DNA from: an uncultured Muribaculaceae bacterium
GTDB lineage: Bacteria; Bacteroidota; Bacteroidia; Bacteroidales; Muribaculaceae
NCBI GenBank assembly: GCA_947178235.1
Contig: CAMWXQ010000038.1
Span: 1 to 8,028, forward strand
Direction of reading: 5' to 3'
Length of the DNA stretch: 8,028 nt
Shown: positions 7,781-8,028 of the stretch, piece after piece
How positions within the stretch are numbered: the stretch's first letter is position 1
Layout: every line of letters starts with the position of its first letter
Position numbers and translations under genes: made by a program
Notes under the pieces: model-generated
Database searches by the model: none
What the model was told of the DNA's origin: nothing
Seen by the model: only the letters and a program-made list of their open reading frames with translations

Positions 7781-8028
7781 TCATTCGTCGCGGAGGGCGT
7801 CGACCGGTGCGACGCGCCCGACGCGGCGGGCGGGGAGCCACGAGCCGATGACAGCCATGGCGACGAGGAGGAGGAGAATGATGAGACCGATGACGGTGAG
7901 GCGCGAGGGGAGGGTGTCATACCACATCGGGTTGAGGAGTGTCGCCACCCAGTCTTCGGTCGTGCGGATGGCGTCGTAGTCGGTCGAGTGGAGGTACGTC
8001 AGGTACAGCGCCGAACCGACGACCCAGC
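7781..8028 (-). CDS. MacB/FtsX-type ABC permease, C-terminal 81 residues (gene runs off the right edge)
   Basis: The minus-strand frame is open from the window edge to a TGA at 7783-7781. The readable end holds DAIRTTEDWVATLLNPMWYD, then a hydrophobic helix LTVIGLIILLLLVAMAVIG, then the tail SWLPARRVGRVRAPVDALRDE. This last helix plus the PARRxxxxxPxxAL ending is the C-terminal signature of FtsX/MacB permeases and closely resembles the end of the permease at 4451-5704. The DYDAIRTTEDWV segment would lie on the periplasmic side between helices 3 and 4. It is therefore a third permease of the same cluster, transcribed in the same direction. Only the last helix and tail are visible, so length, ectodomain and any fused ATPase are unknown. 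Confidence 0.8.
   Translation of the reverse strand, partial: WVVGSALYLTYLHSTDYDAIRTTEDWVATLLNPMWYDTLPSRLTVIGLIILLLLVAMAVIGSWLPARRVGRVAPVDALRDE

Overview
The window reads as a moderately GC-rich chromosome segment from a member of the Bacteroidales, with a Muribaculaceae- or Porphyromonadaceae-like relative as a guess. Three things support this. The gene at 2887 is preceded by a clear Bacteroidetes-type promoter (TTG, 20 bases, TAACTTTG). Starts mostly lack Shine-Dalgarno sequences and have A-rich leaders. The family set (separate MacB-type permeases, LolD-like ATPase, TolC, NtrC/NtrY-type pair) is common in that phylum. I cannot assign a genus.

Every gene I can support lies on the minus strand, so the order of transcription is from right to left. 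At the right edge is the C-terminal end of one MacB/FtsX-type permease (7781-8028). It is followed, after a 71-base gap holding a small GC-rich hairpin between imperfect direct repeats, by a LolD/MacB-type ABC ATPase (7044-7709). Next come two more full-length MacB-type permeases (5735-7018 and 4451-5704) and a TolC-family outer-membrane channel (2942-4438). The gaps between these last four genes are 12 to 30 bases, so they look like one operon. The periplasmic adaptor (MacA/HlyD type) expected for such an exporter is not in the window and may lie upstream beyond 8028.

Behind the channel gene, a hairpin overlaps its stop codon and a new promoter begins a two-gene unit: a sigma-54-activating NtrC-family response regulator (1547-2887) and a histidine kinase (270-1550), which overlap by ATGA. 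The kinase has two membrane helices joined by only a few residues, so it has almost no external sensor domain. Its position behind ABC permeases with large ectodomains suggests a transporter-linked sensory circuit similar in logic to Bce modules of Firmicutes. That link is inference.

At the left edge, after a palindrome that could end the kinase transcript, the first 58 codons of pyruvate kinase begin (1-174). This is probably a separate housekeeping unit.

Together the genes look like a tripartite efflux or envelope-maintenance machine plus its regulator. The substrate cannot be read from the sequence. No RNA genes, insertion sequences, CRISPR arrays or phage features were seen.
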